DNA of 64,000 bases from Auanema rhodensis (lineage: Eukaryota > Nematoda > Chromadorea > Rhabditida > Rhabditidae). Of the stretch, positions 24,656 to 36,232 are shown piece by piece. The stretch covers positions 17,266,476-17,330,475 of the forward strand of contig OZ059894.1 of the NCBI GenBank assembly GCA_964057225.1, in the 5' to 3' direction. How positions within the stretch are numbered: the stretch's first letter is position 1; each line of letters begins with the position of its first letter. Under the pieces are notes generated by a model, which saw nothing but the letters and a program-made list of their open reading frames with translations, did no database searches and was not told the DNA's origin. The translations under genes and the position numbers were made by a program.

Positions 24656-25431
24656 GTACAAAACTATTCTATACTAGTACTATATTCCTACTATATTCCT
24701 ACTATATTCCTATTTTATTTTTCTTTTATCTTCTTTTAAATTTTATCTTTTTCCCTCTCTTATTACTATTATTTTTTCTCTTCTTCCTAATATAACCCAG
24801 AAAACAGCCAAATAATTTTGAAATTTTTTATCTGAATCCCGAACCTAAGATTTACAATTTTGCATTTTGATCCTAAAAGTAGCCCGTGAGAAGCAATACC
24901 AGACTGTCTCGAGAACTGAGCGGAGGCAACCACTATTTTTGATATAAGACGTACGCATTCCTGATTTTGAAGATCCCTTTTTGGTCCTATTTTTGCAAGT
25001 TCGAAAATTACGACAGAATTAGTCGAGAATGAAAGTGTTAGAGTGGTCTCACCATGAAAAATCAGGGAAGCAGAATTTCGTTAAGGGAGCGATTTCTGTG
25101 ATTTTTCATAGGCAAGAGAAGTCTGGGAAAGTGAATGTACGAGGCCTGAGCACCTAATCTTGTCGAAAGACTGAAAGGGAATACTGCTTAGATCACCGTC
25201 GTATATTTCACGCCTATTCGAGAGATGGGAACTTGATCCTAGAAAGGGCGCACCGGTCACAGGCCCGTGTATGTACCCGATTGAGCAATTCTCCGTTAGA
25301 AGATTCGCTGCAGGCTGGCCCCCTAGCAAGCGTCACGCATACAACCCCATATTGCCTCTCACGTTGTATATATATTTTTATAAGTTTCGCATCGTTGGTA
25401 TAATAATTTCCTTTCCAGGAAAACCAACAAG
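24008..25431 (+). other. Element 2 leader with TA microsatellite
   Basis: AT-rich non-coding leader. A (TA)n run of about 40 bp is at 24612-24652. A possible splice acceptor (CTTTCCAG) is at about 25413-25420, shortly before the first ORF. No recognisable gene. Confidence 0.6.
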
Positions 25432-25641
25432 ATGACGGACTCGAAGAGTAAAAATCCTCCACAGGATAAAACAAATCCACAGAGCGCAGCCCCCCGTAAT
25501 GATACGCACGTCGAGCCAGTACTCGAGCAGAATCAAAGAAAGAGAGGACCTCCAAATGTTTATGAGCCGGACACGAAGCGCCGACCTACTGCTGCAAAGA
25601 AACCACCCGCTATACCGGGTACCCCCGCGAAAAAAAAATAG
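25432..25641 (+). CDS. Unrecognised basic small ORF, 69 aa
   Basis: It starts at an ATG 11 nt after a plausible splice acceptor and is rich in Lys, Pro, Arg and Asn, ending in GTPAKKK. It is low in hydrophobic residues and probably disordered. I recognise no family. Its position as the first ORF after the leader is where gag would be, so a nucleic-acid-binding gag remnant is possible but unproven. Confidence 0.35.
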   Translation: MTDSKSKNPPQDKTNPQSAAPRNDTHVEPVLEQNQRKRGPPNVYEPDTKRRPTAAKKPPAIPGTPAKKK

Positions 25642-25891
25642 GCACAACAGCTATCAAAACTTCTCGCCACGCTATTACTCTTAGTAAAATTAAAACGTCT
25701 ATTAACAAACAAACTCCTAAACGCAATTCTAACGTTATCAAAAGCTCTAGCTATGTTAGCACAAATACTTCCCCTTGTAAAGATTATTCTCAAATATCAT
25801 TTTCATACCCAAATACTGCTATTCTTTCTTCTCCTCTTCCTCGAAATTCACCAAACTATCAGAGAAAATAGAAGAAAACGCAAGAAAAGAA

Positions 25892-26170
25892 TTGTATGAG
25901 GAACGGAAGAAGGAGCCACCCACAATTAAGAAATGGAGTTCAGCACTTAAATTGGCATTGGGATTAGAAGATAATTCTCCTACAACGCCAGCAAAGCCTT
26001 ATCATGTGCCGATAAGGTATCACAGCACCATACCAGTAACAGAGCCGAAGAAGAGAGTTTCGAAGAGTCAGATCCCGGACCCAAACTTCGTGGCACCAAC
26101 AGTACCAGTCATCCATAAGAAAAGACCGTCAATAGTTATTGGGACTACAAGTAAGAAGCTAGAACAATAG
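25892..26170 (+). CDS. Unrecognised basic ORF, 92 aa open frame
   Basis: An open frame with no ATG at its left edge (the first codon is TTG), rich in Lys, Pro and Ser, including TIKKWSSALKLALGLEDNSP and EPKKRVSKSQIPDP. No domain is recognised. It may be a continuation of the preceding basic ORF through a frameshift or splice, since both have a similar Pro/Lys-rich composition. Confidence 0.3.
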   Translation: MYEERKKEPPTIKKWSSALKLALGLEDNSPTTPAKPYHVPIRYHSTIPVTEPKKRVSKSQIPDPNFVAPTVPVIHKKRPSIVIGTTSKKLEQ

Positions 26171-26533
26171 TAAAAATCCATAATTTCTATATAAAAATCA
26201 CAAAAAGTATAATACCATTTTCATAATTTTCATCTAAACTTGAACCTATATATAATTTTTTTTTTCTCATTTAAGTAATACATAAAATTCTACACAAATT
26301 ATTGTACATTTTTTATTTTTCACTCTCATAAAAATATTGTATTAATAACCAAAATTTCAAAATAAAATTATACATCATACTTGGAATCTTTCAAAAATCA
26401 CTGCAAAGTTTTAATCAACAATCTTCATCACTTTTTCACCTAACTGGTCAGAAAGGAGGCGACAAAAAGGAAGGAACAGACCGACCTAGTTTTAAAAAGG
26501 ATAAAAGGACAGAAAACAGCAACAAAGATAACA

Positions 26534-27136
26534 ATGTCCACCCAACTTCCTGAAGCCGTCGAAATTCCCCTCATGGTGGCCAAAAAGAGATGGCTTTCAA
26601 TTCAACTATTAGTAAGAGAATTGAAGCAGCTAGGCGCCAATACCATCACCAACCGCCCTAGGAAAGAGAAGATCCTGAAAGAGTTAGTTCAAGGACTAAC
26701 AAGAGCGAAAACTAGTACTGAAACGCTCAAAATCCTATGTTACCAATACGACAAGGACCGACTGTCGGAGGTTGACCACTGCATAGGACCATGGACCAAC
26801 ATAGCAGGAGTCATCCAAGAAGCCATTGCTGAACTAAGGGACCAACTAGGTTATTCACCTAGTTGCGATTCACCAGAACAGCAGACACCAAACTGGATTA
26901 TTGCCGAGACCCATTCGGCCTATCAAGAATGGAGCCTGCAACATTGCAGCGAACTGCCATCCATAGAGGCAAGAAAAAACATTATAAATGCTCTACAAAT
27001 ATTTCTGGCATCACCAGCAACCACCAAGGAAGAAATGGAAAGAAAAACGGATTTATGCAACAAGACTATGGATCTTCTCCACGACCTAGGATTATCACCA
27101 TTACCAGAGATACACCAGTATTATGAAGAAGACTAA
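26534..27136 (+). CDS. Unrecognised 200-aa protein of LTR element 2
   Basis: It starts ATG (MSTQLPEAVEIPLMVAKKRW) and is largely helical and polar in appearance, with several Leu/Ile-rich stretches and a C terminus in HQYYEED. No signal peptide, zinc knuckle, protease or DDE motif is visible. It is the last and longest ORF before the 3' LTR. Candidates are a divergent gag or capsid-like protein, or an accessory product; I cannot choose between them. It is undamaged in an element with identical LTRs, so it may still be expressed. Confidence 0.5.
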   Translation: MSTQLPEAVEIPLMVAKKRWLSIQLLVRELKQLGANTITNRPRKEKILKELVQGLTRAKTSTETLKILCYQYDKDRLSEVDHCIGPWTNIAGVIQEAIAELRDQLGYSPSCDSPEQQTPNWIIAETHSAYQEWSLQHCSELPSIEARKNIINALQIFLASPATTKEEMERKTDLCNKTMDLLHDLGLSPLPEIHQYYEED

Positions 27137-27337
27137 AAAGGACTTTTGAAAGATTCCCAGTATGATATATGATATATTATTTTGTAATTACATTGTTTTC
27201 CTTTATTTTTTCTCATAAAATTGTTCTGTATTATCAGTATTCTTTTATTTTTTGAAATATTTCATACAACTTTCACATTGCATGGAATTTCACTTTCTCG
27301 ATGTAGCTGAGGTCAGCTACTTTTTCGGTATTAGGCA

Positions 27338-27750
27338 TGTTCCATACGTGTCCTATAAGTAGAGCGATTGACAACGTCAATCGCTTATAAAACGGAACAT
27401 TATAAAAACAAATAGCTGACGCTACATTTGAGAAACAGGAATTCAATGCAATAATGAACGAACACTTTTTCATATTAAGTTTAATTAAAGAAAGCCCAAT
27501 TCAAGCGGAACCAAGTTCCGCGGACCTGATATAACCACTTTTTATGCTCGTAAGGAAAACTATATAAGGTTTCCTTACGAGTCCTTTGGGCTGCGACTAG
27601 GAATCATTATGTAACTTTTATTATTGTAATTTGTATACTTTATCATGAATAAACCTTTCTCTCTATACTCTTTATCATTTATATTTGGAAGAAAAGAAAG
27701 TAATTCCATGTGGTTACCCAGCCGGAACCCTGGGGAACCACCATGGAACG
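27338..27750 (+). repeat. 3' LTR of element 2
   Basis: 413 bp, same as 23582-23994. It is followed by the TCTG duplication and the minus-strand array spacer. Confidence 0.9.
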
Positions 27751-28599
27751 TCTGATATCTATAGGTGAATACTAAAGCTTAAAATTAATTGAATTTCAAG
27801 AGAACTTCTACTAAATACTAGAAAAAAGTACACTTCTCGAAAAAAAATGTTAAAACGTGGGCCGAGCCGGGGATCGATCCCGGGACCTCTCGCACCCTAA
27901 GCGAGAATCATACCACTAGACCACTCGGCCTGAAATATCCATTCACTACGATGAACCTTCTACGTTTCCATAATTATTTTTAACTGAATATTATTAATCT
28001 GATATCTATAGGTGAATACTAAAGCTTAAAATTAATTGAATTTCAAGAGAACTTTCACTAAATACTAAAAAAAAGTACACTTCTCGAAAAAAAATGTTAA
28101 AACGTGGGCCGAGCCGGGGATCGATCCCGGGACCTCTCGCACCCTAAGCGAGAATCATACCACTAGACCACTCGGCCTGAAATATCCATTCACTAAGATG
28201 AACCTCCTACTTTTCCATATATATTTTTAACTGAATATTATTAATCTGATATCTATAGGTGAATACTAAAGCTTAAAATTAATTGAATTTCAAGAGAACT
28301 TCCACTAAATACTAAGAAAAAGTACACTTCTCGAAAAAAAATGTTAAAACGTGGGCCGAGCCGGGGATCGATCCCGGGACCTCTCGCACCCTAAGCGAGA
28401 ATCATACCACTAGACCACTCGGCCTGAAATATCCATTCACTAAGATGAACCTCCTACTTTTCCATATATATTTTTAACTGAATATTATTAATCTGATATT
28501 TATAGGTGAACACTCAAGCTTAAAATTAATTGAATTTCAAGAGAACTTAAACTAAATACGAAGAAGAAGTACACTTCTCGAAAAAAAATGTTAAAACGT

Positions 28600-28671
28600 G
28601 GGCCGAGCCGGGGATCGATCCCGGGACCTCTCGCACCCTAAGCGACAATCATACCAATAGACCACTCGGCC
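28600..28671 (-). tRNA. tRNA-Pro(AGG), degenerate stem copy
   Basis: Read on the minus strand it has TATGATTGTCGC, so C27 is G and the first anticodon-stem pair is lost, plus a D-loop change (CTATTGG). The same double variant is at 31070-31141, 2470 bp or 10 units away, so it was duplicated with its block. Confidence 0.8.
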
Positions 28672-29093
28672 TGTAATATCCATTCACTACGATGAAAATT
28701 CTACTTTTCCATATATATTTTTAATTGAATATCATTAATCTGATATCTATAGGTGAATACTAAAGCTCAACATTAATTGAATTTCAAGAGAACTTAAACT
28801 AAATACGAAGAAGAAGTACACTTCTCGAAACAAAATGTTAAAACGTGGGCCGAGCCGGGGATCGATCCCGGGACCTCTCGCACCCTAAGCGAGAATCATA
28901 CCACTAGACCACTCGGCCTGAAATATCCATTCACTACGATGAACCTTCTACGTTTCCATAATTATTTTTAACTGAATATTATTAATCTGATATCTATAGG
29001 TGAATACTAAAGCTTAAAATTAATTGAATTTCAAGAGAACTTTCACTAAATACTAAAAAAAAGTACACTTCTCGAAAAAAAATGTTAAAACGT

Positions 29094-29165
29094 GGGCCGA
29101 GCCGGGGATCGATCCCGGGACCTCTCGCACCCTAAGCGAGAATCATACCACTAGACCACTGGGCC
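29094..29165 (-). tRNA. tRNA-Pro(AGG), acceptor variant
   Basis: It begins GGCCCAG on the minus strand, a G5-to-C change that disrupts one acceptor pair. Otherwise typical. Confidence 0.85.
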
Positions 29166-32100
29166 TGAAATATCCATTCACTACGATGAACCTTCTACGT
29201 TTCCATAATTATTTTTAACTACATATTATTAATCTGATATCTAGAGGTGAATACTAAAGCTTAAAATTAATTGAATTTCAAGAGAACTTCCACTAAATAC
29301 TAAGAAGAAGTACACTTCTCGAAAAAAAATGTTAAAACGTGGGCCGAGCCGGGGATCGATCCCGGGACCTCTCGCACCCTAAGCGAGAATCATACCACTA
29401 GACCACTCGGCCTGAAATATCCATTCACTACGATGAACCTTCTACGTTTCCATAATTATTTTTAACTGAATATTATTAATCTGATATCTATAGGTGAATA
29501 CTAAAGCTTAAAATTAATTGAATTTCAAGAGAACTTTCACTAAATACTAAAAAAAAGTACACTTCTCGAAAAAAAATGTTAAAACGTGGGCCGAGCCGGG
29601 GATCGATCCCGGGACCTCTCGCACCCTAAGCGAGAATTATACCACTAGACCACTCGGCCTAAAATATCCATTCACTACGATGAACCTTCTACGTTTCCAT
29701 AATTATTTTTAACTGAATATTATTAATCTGATATCTATAGGTGAATACTAAAGCTTAAAATTAATTGAATTTCAAGAGAACTTCCACTAAATACTAAGAA
29801 GAAGTACACTTCTCGAAAAAAAATGTTAAAACGTGGGCCGAGCCGGGGATCGATCCCGGGACCTCTCGCACCCTAAGCGAGAATCATACCACTAGACCAC
29901 TCGGCCTGAAATATCCATTCACTACGATGAACCTTCTACGTTTCCATAATTATTTTTAACTGAATATTATTAATCTGATATCTATAGGTGAATACTAAAG
30001 CTTAAAATTAATTGAATTTCAAGAGAACTTTCACTAAATACTAAAAAAAAGTACACTTCTCGAAAAAAAATGTTAAAACGTGGGCCGAGCCGGGGATCGA
30101 TCCCGGGACCTCTCGCACCCTAAGCGAGAATCATACCACTAGACCACTCGGCCTGAAATATCCATTCACTACGATGAACCTTCTACGTTTCCATAATTAT
30201 TTTTAACTGAATATTATTAATCTGATATCTATAGGTGAATACTAAAGCTTAAAATTAATTGAATTTCAAGAGAACTTCCACTAAATACTAAGAAGAAGTA
30301 CACTTCTCGAAAAAAAATGTTAAAACGTGGGCCGAGCCGGGGATCGATCCCGGGACCTCTCGCACCCTAAGCGAGAATCATACCACTAGACCACTCGGCC
30401 TGAAATATCTATTCACTACGATGAACCTTCTACGTTTCCATAATTATTTTTAACTGAATATTATTAATCTGATATCTATAGGTGAATACTAAAGCTTAAA
30501 ATTAATTGAATTTCAAGAGAACTTCCACTAAATACTAAGAAAAAGTACACTTCTCGAAAAAAAATGTTAAAACGTGGGCCGAGCCGGGGATCGATCCCGG
30601 GACCTCTCGCACCCTAAGCGAGAATCATACCACTAGACCACTCGGCCTGAAATATCCATTCACTAAGATGAACCTCCTACTTTTCCATATATATTTTTAA
30701 CTGAATATTATTAATCTGATATCTATAGGTGAATACTAAAGCTTAAAATTAATTGAATTTCAAGAGAACTTCCACTAAATACTAAGAAAAAGTACACTTC
30801 TCGAAAAAAAATGTTAAAACGTGGGCCGAGCCGGGGATCGATCCCGGGACCTCTCGCACCCTAAGCGAGAATCATACCACTAGACCACTCGGCCTGAAAT
30901 ATCCATTCACTAAGATGAACCTCCTACTTTTCCATATATATTTTTAACTGAATATTATTAATCTGATATTTATAGGTGAACACTCAAGCTTAAAATTAAT
31001 TGAATTTCAAGAGAACTTAAACTAAATACGAAGAAGAAGTACACTTCTCGAAAAAAAATGTTAAAACGTGGGCCGAGCCGGGGATCGATCCCGGGACCTC
31101 TCGCACCCTAAGCGACAATCATACCAATAGACCACTCGGCCTGAAATATCCATTCACTACGATGAAAATTCTACTTTTCCATATATATTTTTAATTGAAT
31201 ATCATTAATCTGATATCTATAGGTGAATACTAAAGCTCAACATTAATTGAATTTCAAGAGAACTTAAACTAAATACGAAGAAGAAGTACACTTCTCGAAA
31301 CAAAATGTTAAAACGTGGGCCGAGCCGGGGATCGATCCCGGGACCTCTCGCACCCTAAGCGAGAATCATACCACTAGACCACTCGGCCTGAAATATCCAT
31401 TCACTACGATGAACCTTCTACGTTTCCATAATTATTTTTAACTGAATATTATTAATCTGATATCTATAGGTGAATACTAAAGCTTAAAATTAATTGAATT
31501 TCAAGAGAACTTCCACTAAATACTAAGAAGAAGTACACTTCTCGAAAAAAAATGTTAAAACGTGGGCCGAGCCGGGGATCGATCCCGGGACCTCTCGCAC
31601 CCTAAGCGAGAATCATACCACTAGACCACTCGGCCTGAAATATCCATTCACTACGATGAACCTTCTACGTTTCCATAATTATTTTTAACTACATATTATT
31701 AATCTGATATCTATAGGTGAATACTAAAGCTTAAAATTAATTGAATTTCAAGAGAACTTTCACTAAATACTAAAAAAAAGTACACTTCTCGAAAAAAAAT
31801 GTTTAACGTGGGCCGAGCCGGGGATCGATCCCGGGACCTCTCGCACCCTAAGCGAGAATCATACCACTAGACCACTCGGCCTGAAATATCCATTCACTAC
31901 GATGAACCTTCTACGTTTCCATAATTATTTTTAACTACATATTATTAATCTGATATCTATAGGTGAATACTAAAGCTTAAAATTAATTGAATTTCAAGAG
32001 AACTTTCACTAAATACTAAAAAAAAGTACACTTCTCGAAAAAAAATGTTAAAACGTGGGCCGAGCCGGGGATCGATCCCGGGACCTCTCGCACCCTAAGC

Positions 32101-35100
32101 GAGAATTATACCACTAGACCACTCGGCCTGAAATATCCATTCACTACGATGAACCTTCTACGTTTCCATAATTATTTTTAACTGAATATTATTAATCTGA
32201 TATCTATAGGTGAATACTAAAGCTTAAAATTAATTGAATTTCAAGAGAACTTCCACTAAATACTAAGAAGAAGTACACTTCTCGAAAAAAAATGTTAAAA
32301 CGTGGGCCGAGCCGGGGATCGATCCCGGGACCTCTCGCACCCTAAGCGAGAATCATACCACTAGACCACTCGGCCTGAAATATCCATTCACTACGATGAA
32401 CCTTCTACGTTTCCATAATTATTTTTAACTGAATATTATTAATCTGATATCTATAGGTGAATACTAAAGCTTAAAATTAATTGAATTTCAAGAGAACTTT
32501 CACTAAATACTAAAAAAAAGTACACTTCTCGAAAAAAAATGTTAAAACGTGGGCCGAGCCGGGGATCGATCCCGGGACCTCTCGCACCCTAAGCGAGAAT
32601 CATACCACTAGACCACTCGGCCTGAAATATCCATTCACTACGATGAACCTCCTACTTTTCCATATATATTTTTAATTGAATATCATTAATCTGATATCTA
32701 TAGGTGAATACTAAAGCTCAACATTAATTGAATTTCAAGAGAACTTAAACTAAATACGAAGAAGAAGTACACTTCTCGAAACAAAATGTTCAAACGTGGG
32801 CCGAGCCGGGGATCGATCCCGGAACCTCTCGCACCCTAAGCGAGAATCATACCACTAGACCACTCGGCCTGAAATATCCATTCACTACGATGAACCTTCT
32901 ACGTTTCCATAATTATTTTTAACTGAATATTATTAATCTGATATCTATAGGTGAATACTAAAGCTTAAAATTAATTGAATTTCAAGAGAACTTTCACTAA
33001 ATACTAAAAAAAAGTACACTTCTCGAAAAAAAATGTTAAAACGTGGGCCGAGCCGGGGATCGATCCCGGGACCTCTCGCACCCTAAGCGAGAATCATACC
33101 ACTAGACCACTCGGCCTGAAATATCCATTCTTTACGATGAACCTTCTACGTTTCCATAATTTTTTTTAACTGAATATTATTAATCTGATATCTATAGGTG
33201 AATACTAAAGCTTAAAATTAATTGAATTTCAAGAGAACTTCCACTAAATACTAAGAAGAAGTACACTTCTCGAAACAAAATGTTGAAACGTGGGCCGAGC
33301 CGGGGATCGATCCCGGGACCTCTCGCACCCTAAGCGAGATTCATACCACTAGACCACTCGGCCTGAGATATCCATTCACTACGATGAACCTTCTACGTTT
33401 CCATAATTTTTTTTAACTGAATATTATTAATCTGATATCTATAGGTGAATACTAAAGCTTAAAATTAATTGAATTTCAAGAGAACTTCCACTAAATACTA
33501 AGAAGAAGTACACTTCTCGAAAAAAAATGTTAAAACGTGGGCCGAGCCGGGGATCGATCCCGGGACCTCTCGCACCCTAAGCGAGAATCATACCACTAGA
33601 CCACTCGGCCTGAAATATCCATTCACTACGATGAACCTTCTACGTTTCCATAATTATTTTTAACTACATATTATTAATCTGATATCTAGAGGTGAATACT
33701 AAAGCTTAAAATTAATTGAATTTCAAGAGAACTTCCACTAAATACTAAGAAGAAGTACACTTCTCGAAAAAAAATGTTAAAACGTGGGCCGAGCCGGGGA
33801 TCGATCCCGGGACCTCTCGCACCCTAAGCGAGAATCATACCACTAGACCACTCGGCCTGAAATATCCATTCACTACGATGAACCTTCTACGTTTCCATAA
33901 TTATTTTTAACTGAATATTATTAATCTGATATCTATAGGTGAATACTAAAGCTTAAAATTAATTGAATTTCAAGAGAACTTTCACTAAATACTAAAAAAA
34001 AGTACACTTCTCGAAAAAAAATGTTAAAACGTGGGCCGAGCCGGGGATCGATCCCGGGACCTCTCGCACCCTAAGCGAGAATTATACCACTAGACCACTC
34101 GGCCTAAAATATCCATTCACTACGATGAACCTTCTACGTTTCCATAATTAATTTTAACTGAATATTATTAATCTGATATCTATAGGTGAATACTAAAGCT
34201 TAAAATTAATTGAATTTCAAGAGAACTTCCACTAAATACTAAGAAGAAGTACACTTCTCGAAAAAAAATGTTAAAACGTGGGCCGAGCCGGGGATCGATC
34301 CCGGGACCTCTCGCACCCTAAGCGAGAATCATACCACTAGACCACTCGGCCTGAAATATCCATTCACTACGATGAACCTCCTACTTTTCCATATATATTT
34401 TTAATTGAATATCATTAATCTGATATCTATAGGTGAATACTAAAGCTCAACATTAATTGAATTTCAAGAGAACTTAAACTAAATACGAAGAAGAAGTACA
34501 CTTCTCGAAACAAAATGTTCAAACGTGGGCCGAGCCGGGGATCGATCCCGGAACCTCTCGCACCCTAAGCGAGAATCATACCACTAGACCACTCGGCCTG
34601 AAATATCTATTCACTACGATGAACCTTCTACGTTTCCATAATTATTTTTAACTGAATATTATTAATCTGATATCTATAGGTGAATACTAAAGCTTAAAAT
34701 TAATTGAATTTCAAGAGAACTTCCACTAAATACTAGAAAAAAGTACACTTCTCGAAACAAAATGTTCAAACGTGGGCCGAGCCGGGGATCGATCCCGGGA
34801 CCTCTCGCACCCTAAGCGAGATTCATACCACTAGACCACTCGGCCTGAAATATCCATTCTTTACGATGAACCTTCTACGTTTCCATAATTTTTTTTAACT
34901 GAATATTATTAATCTGATATCTATAGGTGAATACTAAAGCTTAAAATTAATTGAATTTCAAGAGAACTTCCACTAAATACTAAGAAGAAGTACACTTCTC
35001 GAAACAAAATGTTGAAACGTGGGCCGAGCCGGGGATCGATCCCGGGACCTCTCGCACCTTAAGCGAGATTCATACCACTAGACCACTCGGCCTGAGATAT

Positions 35101-35514
35101 CCATTCACTACGATGAACCTTCTACGTTTCCATAATTTTTTTTAACTGAATATTATTAATCTGATATCTATAGGTGAATACTAAAGCTTAAAATTAATTG
35201 AATTTCAAGAGAACTTCCACTAAATACTAAGAAGAAGTACACTTCTCGAAAAAAAATGTTAAAACGTGGGCCGAGCCGGGGATCGATCCCGGGACCTCTC
35301 GCACCCTAAGCGAGAATCATACCACTAGACCACTCGGCCTGAAATATCCATTCACTACGATGAACCTTCTACGTTTCCATAATTATTTTTAACTACATAT
35401 TATTAATCTGATATCTAGAGGTGAATACTAAAGCTTAAAATTAATTGAATTTCAAGAGAACTTCCACTAAATACTAAGAAGAAGTACACTTCTCGAAAAA
35501 AAATGTTGAAACGT

Positions 35515-35586
35515 GGGCGGAGCCGGGGATTGATCACGGGACCTCTCGCACCCTAAGCGAGAATCATACTACTAGACCACTCGGCC
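35515..35586 (-). tRNA. tRNA-Pro(AGG), multiply mutated copy
   Basis: It carries several changes (GGGCGGAGCC, GGATTGATCACGGG and TACTACTAGACC on the + strand) affecting the acceptor, T arm and D loop. It is the second-last unit of block 3 and is probably a pseudogene copy. Confidence 0.7.
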
Positions 35587-35761
35587 TGAGATATCCATTC
35601 ACTACAATGAAACTCCTACTATTCCATATATATTTTTAACTGAATATTATTAATCTGATATCTATAGGTGAACCCTCAAGCTTAAAATTAATTGAATTTC
35701 AAGAGAACTTCAACTAAATACTAAGAAGAAGTACACTTCTCGAAAAAAAATGTTAAAACGT

Positions 35762-35804
35762 GGGCCGAGCCGGGGATTGATCCCGGGACCTCTCGCACCC
35801 TAAG
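35762..35804 (-). pseudogene. tRNA-Pro(AGG) truncated by BEL/Pao LTR
   Basis: Only the 3' 43 nt remain. The gene is cut just before the anticodon loop, where the LTR of BEL/Pao element A begins at 35805. Confidence 0.88.
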
Positions 35805-36220
35805 TATCGCGAATGCGATTATTCATCATTCAATCGATGCAATCTCATCACGTTGGCAGATGAGATTCACGGGCACTCTGTTTTATACCACCGTCGCGGA
35901 CGGTCGCTTTTCTCTCTTCTCGTTGCTGTCTTTATCTTATCACTCATCTAGTCTGAACCACCGTTCTATTCTTGTCCTTCCGTAAGACTATCTTTTGTCT
36001 CATTAGTGATGTATATCTAGTCTTATTACATTTCACTCTAGTCTTCTATGTACTTTATCTAGTCTTAGTATATATCTTCTGGGCCTTATATTCTGTATTA
36101 TGTATATCTGAATAGCATATGAATGAATCTTTCTTCCTCTAATAGTCTTTCATGTTAACAGGGCATAGAATAGAAAGTGTGAACCTGGGAGGCTATTTGA
36201 AGAGCTTTCTATCTTCAAAA
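35805..36220 (+). repeat. 5' LTR of BEL/Pao element A
   Basis: About 416 bp from TATCGCGAATGCG, inserted in a tRNA gene, to TTCAAAA just before a tRNA-Gly primer site. It includes a poly(A)-like GAATGAATCTTTCTTCC at about 36120. I see no second copy, because the 3' end of element A is missing, so the boundaries rest on the tRNA break and the primer site. Confidence 0.65.
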
Positions 36221-36232
36221 TGGTGCATCGGC
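36221..36232 (+). promoter_or_regulatory. Primer-binding site for tRNA-Gly, element A
   Basis: TGGTGCATCGGC is the complement of the 3' end of metazoan tRNA-Gly (GCCGATGCA plus CCA). The same 12 bases occur in element D on the minus strand. This position fixes the LTR end. Confidence 0.75.

Larger units (their letters stand above)
23582..27750 (+). mobile_element. LTR element 2, non-autonomous, unrecognised ORFs
   Basis: Direct repeats of 413 bp (23582-23994 and 27338-27750) look identical and flank 3.34 kb. The ends are TGTTCC and GGAACG. The 4-bp duplication TCTG is at 23578-23581 and 27751-27754. The insertion lies 68-71 bp upstream of the minus-strand tRNA gene at 23439-23510. It shares its LTR termini and the post-LTR TGGAGGTTCCACC with element 1. 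It contains no integrase, RT or protease that I can recognise, only small basic or unfamiliar ORFs. It may therefore depend on an autonomous relative. Confidence 0.87.
23341..35804 (-). repeat. Tandem tRNA-Pro(AGG) array, block 3 (33 full copies)
   Basis: Genes on the complement occupy 72-nt intervals whose left ends are 23439, 27859, 28106, 28353, 28600, 28847, 29094, 29341, 29588, 29835, 30082, 30329, 30576, 30823, 31070, 31317, 31564, 31810, 32057, 32304, 32551, 32798, 33045, 33292, 33539, 33786, 34033, 34280, 34527, 34774, 35021, 35268 and 35515. A last copy (35762-35804) is cut by a BEL/Pao LTR. LTR element 2 (23582-27750) separates the first copy from the rest. The unit and period match the + blocks, but there are extra spacer subtypes with AAAAAAAAG in place of the usual AAGAAGAAG. 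Confidence 0.95.

Noticed and set aside
1..35804. tRNA-derived SINE family
   Set aside because: Copies are head to tail with fixed period, lack individual target duplications and poly(A) or simple tails, and keep full cloverleaf structure.
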